Origin: Prevotella intermedia ATCC 25611 = DSM 20706
GTDB lineage: Bacteria > Bacteroidota > Bacteroidia > Bacteroidales > Bacteroidaceae
Length of the DNA stretch: 64,000 bases
Assembly (NCBI RefSeq): GCF_001953955.1
Contig: NZ_CP019300.1
Coordinates: 1,612,001 to 1,676,000, forward strand
Direction of reading: 5' to 3'
Position 1 is the stretch's first letter; each line of letters begins with the position of its first letter. Below are positions 60,499-64,000 of the stretch, in pieces. Under the pieces are notes generated by a model. The model made no database searches and was not told the origin of the DNA. It saw nothing but the letters and a program-made list of their open reading frames with translations. Both the position numbers and the translations under genes were made by a program.

Positions 60499-62532
60499 AT
60501 GAAATTATTGCCATTGACTCTACTTCTTGCCCTTGCAGTGAGCGCAAAAGCACAAACTTCACAGCAGGATTCTATCCATACGATTAAGGAAGTAGTGATT
60601 ACAGCACGACTCACGCAGCAGGAAATAGTGCCCTCGCAAAGTTTGAAGGGTGCAGAACTGCAACGCCTCAACAGTCAATCCGTAGCCGATGCCTTGCGTT
60701 ATTTCTCAGGCATTCAGCTAAAGGATTATGGCGGAGTGGGCGGAATCAAGACCGTGGACATTCGTAGTATGGGTACGCACCACTTGGGAATATTCTATGA
60801 CGGCATAGAACTTGGCAATGCACAGAACGGACAAATAGACCTTGGACAGTTCTCGCTCGACAACATCGAGGAAATATCGCTTTACAATGGACAGAAAAGT
60901 GCCATTTTTCAGCCTGCTTCCGACTTCGGCAATGCTGGCAGTGTGTATATCCGAACACGCAAACCCCGATTTTTCAACGGCAAGAACTACAACATAAAAC
61001 TGAAAGCCAAGTATGGTTCGAGCGACCTCGTGCGCCTTTCTGCCTTATGGGAACAGCACATTCTTCCTACCGTTTCGACTTCACTGAATGCAGAACACCT
61101 TACTTCGAGTGGCAAATACAAGTTCAATTACCGCCGTGTAACGCCCAATGGAGAAGTTGCTTACGACACAACGGCAATACGTCAGAACGGCGATATACGC
61201 GCCGACCGTATCGATTTCAATGTAAACGGTATCTTGGAGCGTGGCTATTGGAACACAAAAGTTTACTTCTACAATAGCCAACGTGGTATTCCCGGTGCTA
61301 TTGTGAACAACGTTTGGCGCAGAGGCGAACGGCAAGGCGACCTCAATTTCTTTGTTCAAAATCGTTTTCAAAAAGATATAAGCGACCGTTTTTCAACGCA
61401 ATGGTTGGCTAAATATGCTTTTTATCGCACACATTATGTAAATAAAGACACCACACAGCTGCCTGCCGATAACCGTTTCTGGCAGCAAGAGTTCTACCTT
61501 TCTACTGCCAATGCCTACGAAATACTGCCCAACTGGAGTGCTTCTGTAAGCTACGACTTCCGTTGGAACAAGCTCAATGCTGATACTTATCGCTTCGTTT
61601 TCCCCACTCGCTATTCAAACTTGATTAGTTTTGCCACCGCTTTCGAGGCTCGTTTCCTGCGTGTACAAGGTTCGGTTTTGGCATCATTCATACACGATAA
61701 GCTCCACCCCAAGACTCGTTTAATGGACGGAATGAAAGCAAGAGACAACATAACAAAGTTCACTCCCGCACTGTTCATCGACTTCCCATTGGTCGATAAG
61801 TATGCCAATGGCGCAACAACCAAGTTCTCTGTGCGCACTTTTGCTAAGCGCAGCTTCCGCATGCCTACGTTCAACGACCTTTATTACACCGATTTGGGCA
61901 ACTCAAACCTAAAGCCAGAGAGTGCGACACAGTACGATTTAGGTATGGTTTTCCACAAACAGTACAACCAAGGCTTTGTTCGGAACTTGTATTTTCAAGC
62001 CGATGGCTACTATAACACCATACACGATAAAATCATAGCGTACCCCAAAGGACAGCAATTCCGATGGACGATGCTCAATCTTGGGCGTGTTCACATTACG
62101 GGAGTAGACGTTATGGGGTCGATAGCGTTACAACCGCTTAGCGATTTCTTGATTACGGCACGCTTGCAATACACTTACCAAGACGCACGCGACGTTACCG
62201 ACGCTTCCGACACGTTCTTCAAGCACCAAATTCCGTATATTCCGTACAACAGCGGCTCTGCTATCGTGAACCTTGCTTACCGCAATTGGACGCTCAACTA
62301 CAGCTTTATCTATTCGGGTAAACGCTATAACCAGCAAGAAAACATACCGAACAACTATATGCAACCATGGTACACGAGCGACGTAAGTCTGCAATACGAC
62401 TTCAAAATCTTCGGTACAAAGTGCAGGACGATGTTGGAAATAAACAATATTCTTGACCAAAAGTACGACGTTATCCTCAATTATCCAATGCCAGGCATCA
62501 ACGGCGTAGTTGGATTACAAGTAGAACTATAA
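60499..62532 (+). CDS. TonB-dependent outer-membrane receptor, BtuB-like
   Basis: A 677-residue beta-barrel importer. Signal peptide MKLLPLTLLLALAVSAKAQT, TonB box IKEVVITA (about 29-36), plug domain (VADALRYFSGIQLKDYGGVG, DIRSMGTHHLGIFYDGIELG), then a 22-strand-type barrel ending in GVVGLQVEL. It lacks the carboxypeptidase-like N-terminal domain of SusC proteins, so it is of the BtuB class. It is followed 15 bases on by a BtuG-like surface lipoprotein, which points to corrinoid (vitamin B12) uptake. Substrate by context only. Confidence 0.88.
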   Translation: MKLLPLTLLLALAVSAKAQTSQQDSIHTIKEVVITARLTQQEIVPSQSLKGAELQRLNSQSVADALRYFSGIQLKDYGGVGGIKTVDIRSMGTHHLGIFYDGIELGNAQNGQIDLGQFSLDNIEEISLYNGQKSAIFQPASDFGNAGSVYIRTRKPRFFNGKNYNIKLKAKYGSSDLVRLSALWEQHILPTVSTSLNAEHLTSSGKYKFNYRRVTPNGEVAYDTTAIRQNGDIRADRIDFNVNGILERGYWNTKVYFYNSQRGIPGAIVNNVWRRGERQGDLNFFVQNRFQKDISDRFSTQWLAKYAFYRTHYVNKDTTQLPADNRFWQQEFYLSTANAYEILPNWSASVSYDFRWNKLNADTYRFVFPTRYSNLISFATAFEARFLRVQGSVLASFIHDKLHPKTRLMDGMKARDNITKFTPALFIDFPLVDKYANGATTKFSVRTFAKRSFRMPTFNDLYYTDLGNSNLKPESATQYDLGMVFHKQYNQGFVRNLYFQADGYYNTIHDKIIAYPKGQQFRWTMLNLGRVHITGVDVMGSIALQPLSDFLITARLQYTYQDARDVTDASDTFFKHQIPYIPYNSGSAIVNLAYRNWTLNYSFIYSGKRYNQQENIPNNYMQPWYTSDVSLQYDFKIFGTKCRTMLEINNILDQKYDVILNYPMPGINGVVGLQVEL

Positions 62533-62547
62533 CAAAACGAACAGACT

Positions 62548-63666
62548 ATGATGAAGCTAAAACATATTATTTACGGTTTACTGGTGGTTCTTTTAGTAGC
62601 TTCTTGCCGCGAAGACGATACCATTATTTACCCTTCCGAGCATAACATCGGCGAAGTAACGCACACGAAATATGCAGGTCTTTACATCTTGAACGAGGGC
62701 AATATGGGTTCCAACAAGGCAACATTAGACTTCTTGGACTTAGATTCAGGAAAGTATTATCGCAATATTTACCCTTCGCGCAACCCCAATCAAATCAAGG
62801 AACTGGGCGATGTGGGCAACGATGTTCAGATTTACGGAAACAGTTTGTGGATTGTTATCAACCAATCGAACAAGGTTGAAGTTGCCAATGCCCACACTGC
62901 GGTAAGCAGGGGGCACGTAGACATTCCCAACTGTCGCTATTTGGCATTTCAAGGAAAGTATGCCTACGTCAGCTCATATGTAGGAAAGATAAGCGAAAAG
63001 AGCGTTTTGGGTGCCGTTTATAAAGTAGACACCGCCACATTGAAGGTTGTAGACAAGTGCACGGTGGGTTATCAGCCCGAAGAACTTGTAGTGCAAGATG
63101 GCAAAATATACGTTGCCAACAGCGGAGGCTACAACGGAATGTCGTCGTTGGGCTACGACCGCACCGTGAGCGTGATTGATTTAAACACCTTCAAGGTTAC
63201 GAAAACCATTGATGTAGGCGTCAATCTGTTCCGACTTCGCAGCGATAAATACGGTAAATTGTGGGTTTCGTCGCGTGGCGACTACGACCAAACACCTTCA
63301 AACCTCTATGTTATGGACAACGACAAGGTGGAAGATGTGCTGAATATAAAGATAGACGGCTTCGATATGATAGGCGATTCGCTTGTTTCTTATACCAACC
63401 AGCAGGGCAAACCCATATTCAAGGTGGTAGATATACGCACCCACAAGGTAGTGAACAGCAACTTCCTGAAGGTACCAGAGAAGACTCCGATAAAGATTGC
63501 CTACGGTTTGATAATCCACCCCATTACCGGCGACATCTATGTAATGGACGCAACCAACTATGTTTCAAGCGGAAAACTATTCTGTTTCGATAAATATGGA
63601 AATTACAAATGGCACACGCTCACGGGCGATATACCGGGGCACGGGTGCTTTTTATTAAGAAACTAA
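62548..63666 (+). CDS. BtuG-like YncE/DUF5074 surface lipoprotein
   Basis: A 372-residue lipoprotein. Lipobox LLVASC with Cys20, followed by REDD, an acidic patch of the kind that sends Bacteroidetes lipoproteins to the cell surface. The rest is a seven-bladed-propeller-like repeat protein (LAFQGKYAYVSSYVGKI, VVQDGKIYVANSGGYNG, RTVSVIDLNTFKVTKTIDVG), matching the DUF5074/YncE family. Its best-known Bacteroides member, BtuG, captures B12 with very high affinity and hands it to BtuB. Position right after the TonB receptor supports that call. Confidence 0.85.
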   Translation: MMKLKHIIYGLLVVLLVASCREDDTIIYPSEHNIGEVTHTKYAGLYILNEGNMGSNKATLDFLDLDSGKYYRNIYPSRNPNQIKELGDVGNDVQIYGNSLWIVINQSNKVEVANAHTAVSRGHVDIPNCRYLAFQGKYAYVSSYVGKISEKSVLGAVYKVDTATLKVVDKCTVGYQPEELVVQDGKIYVANSGGYNGMSSLGYDRTVSVIDLNTFKVTKTIDVGVNLFRLRSDKYGKLWVSSRGDYDQTPSNLYVMDNDKVEDVLNIKIDGFDMIGDSLVSYTNQQGKPIFKVVDIRTHKVVNSNFLKVPEKTPIKIAYGLIIHPITGDIYVMDATNYVSSGKLFCFDKYGNYKWHTLTGDIPGHGCFLLRN

Positions 63667-63680
63667 AAAGTATATACACA

Positions 63681-64000
63681 ATGAGAAGATTTTATTTATC
63701 AATGGCATTCGTGTCATTATCGGCACTTGGATTTGCTCAGAACTCGCCTTACATAAAGGCAGTAGACGAGTATGTGCCCGCACCAGGACAATTTGTAAAC
63801 GAGTTGCCTAAACTTAGTGAGAACGATACGCCCGAAACGGCAGCACAAGCCTGCACAAAAGAACTTGCAGGCGAAAAGCAAAAAGGTGTTGTTACGTTAG
63901 GTGCTTACGGTGGTTACATCACCTTTCACTTCGACCACCCTGTGATAAACGTTGAGGGTGCGCCCGATTTCGTTGTCTACGGCAATGCTTTTGACGGTAG
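63681..64000 (+). CDS. Exported protein of the B12-type locus (cut by window edge)
   Basis: The ATG at 63681 opens a frame of 106 codons that runs off the right edge with no stop. Signal peptide MRRFYLSMAFVSLSALGFAQ, then PYIKAVDEYVPAPGQFVNEL and LGAYGGYITFHFDHPVINVE, then VVYGNAFDG. It looks like the start of the cell-surface beta protein often seen next to btuG in Bacteroidales. It begins 14 bases past the BtuG-like stop, so it belongs to the same operon. Confidence 0.75.
   Translation, partial: MRRFYLSMAFVSLSALGFAQNSPYIKAVDEYVPAPGQFVNELPKLSENDTPETAAQACTKELAGEKQKGVVTLGAYGGYITFHFDHPVINVEGAPDFVVYGNAFDG

Overview
The window looks like a chromosome segment of a Prevotella-type Bacteroidales bacterium, possibly near P. 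intermedia (this species guess is inference). Supporting signs: many intergenic regions carry the Bacteroidetes promoter (TAnnTTTG at -7, sometimes TTTG about 20 bases upstream); a C10 interpain-like protease, a BspA-like leucine-rich-repeat surface protein and secreted proteins share a conserved C-terminal tail; serA is the short Bacteroidetes-type enzyme; and there is a B12-type TonB receptor plus surface lipoprotein pair. No rRNA, tRNA, CRISPR array, transposase, integrase or phage gene was seen. This is mostly vegetative chromosome with surface and secreted proteins.

Layout. 1-660: end of a diacylglycerol-kinase-like gene. 1138-5820 (minus): glycogen-type operon (debranching enzyme, GT4 glycosyltransferase, GH57 amylase-like protein). 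6371-13982: secreted proteins (OB/chitobiase-C-like protein, M6 metalloprotease, 1050-aa C10 protease) around a flavodoxin-ferredoxin gene. 14486-17753 (plus): HAD phosphatase, compact cation diffusion facilitator, patatin, ZIP transporter. 17754-18590: a gene-poor stretch with two short promoter-terminator units, one with a possible 24-residue membrane peptide. 18591-29931 (minus): MATE pump, two small proteins, AlaX-like editing protein, GH13 amylase, fabD, truA, comEC, acyl-CoA ligase, LolE-like permease. 30223-34497 (minus): HU-like protein behind three operator-like palindromes, and a BspA-like protein with a 65-aa companion. 34918-38310 (plus): DUF4494, YggS, FAD oxidoreductase and DNA glycosylase. 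38734-43829 (plus): GT2, DUF4922, SpoIID-like and AmpG-like genes. Then ugd, gyrA, three tandem paralogous TPR genes with a DbpA-like helicase, serC-serA-DUF1015, an IMPACT-family gene, a phosphohexomutase, a GNAT enzyme and a BtuB/BtuG-like uptake locus cut by the right edge.

Most notable observations. (1) The GT2 and DUF4922 genes are joined by what looks like a complete -1 programmed frameshift signal: a seven-T slippery site, a 7-base spacer and an 8-bp perfect stem, with conserved-looking DUF4922 sequence extending upstream of any usable start codon. (2) A roughly 190-bp structured repeat occurs six times, always between genes. (3) Two consecutive short transcription units lie at 17926-18552. 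(4) Smaller observations include a GH57 protein lacking the nucleophile Glu, a Lys-type SerA, promoters placed almost on the start codon, and palindromic arrays of TTTACGTGTAAA.

All calls come from reading the sequence and the translations. Family names rest on motif recognition, not on a database search.
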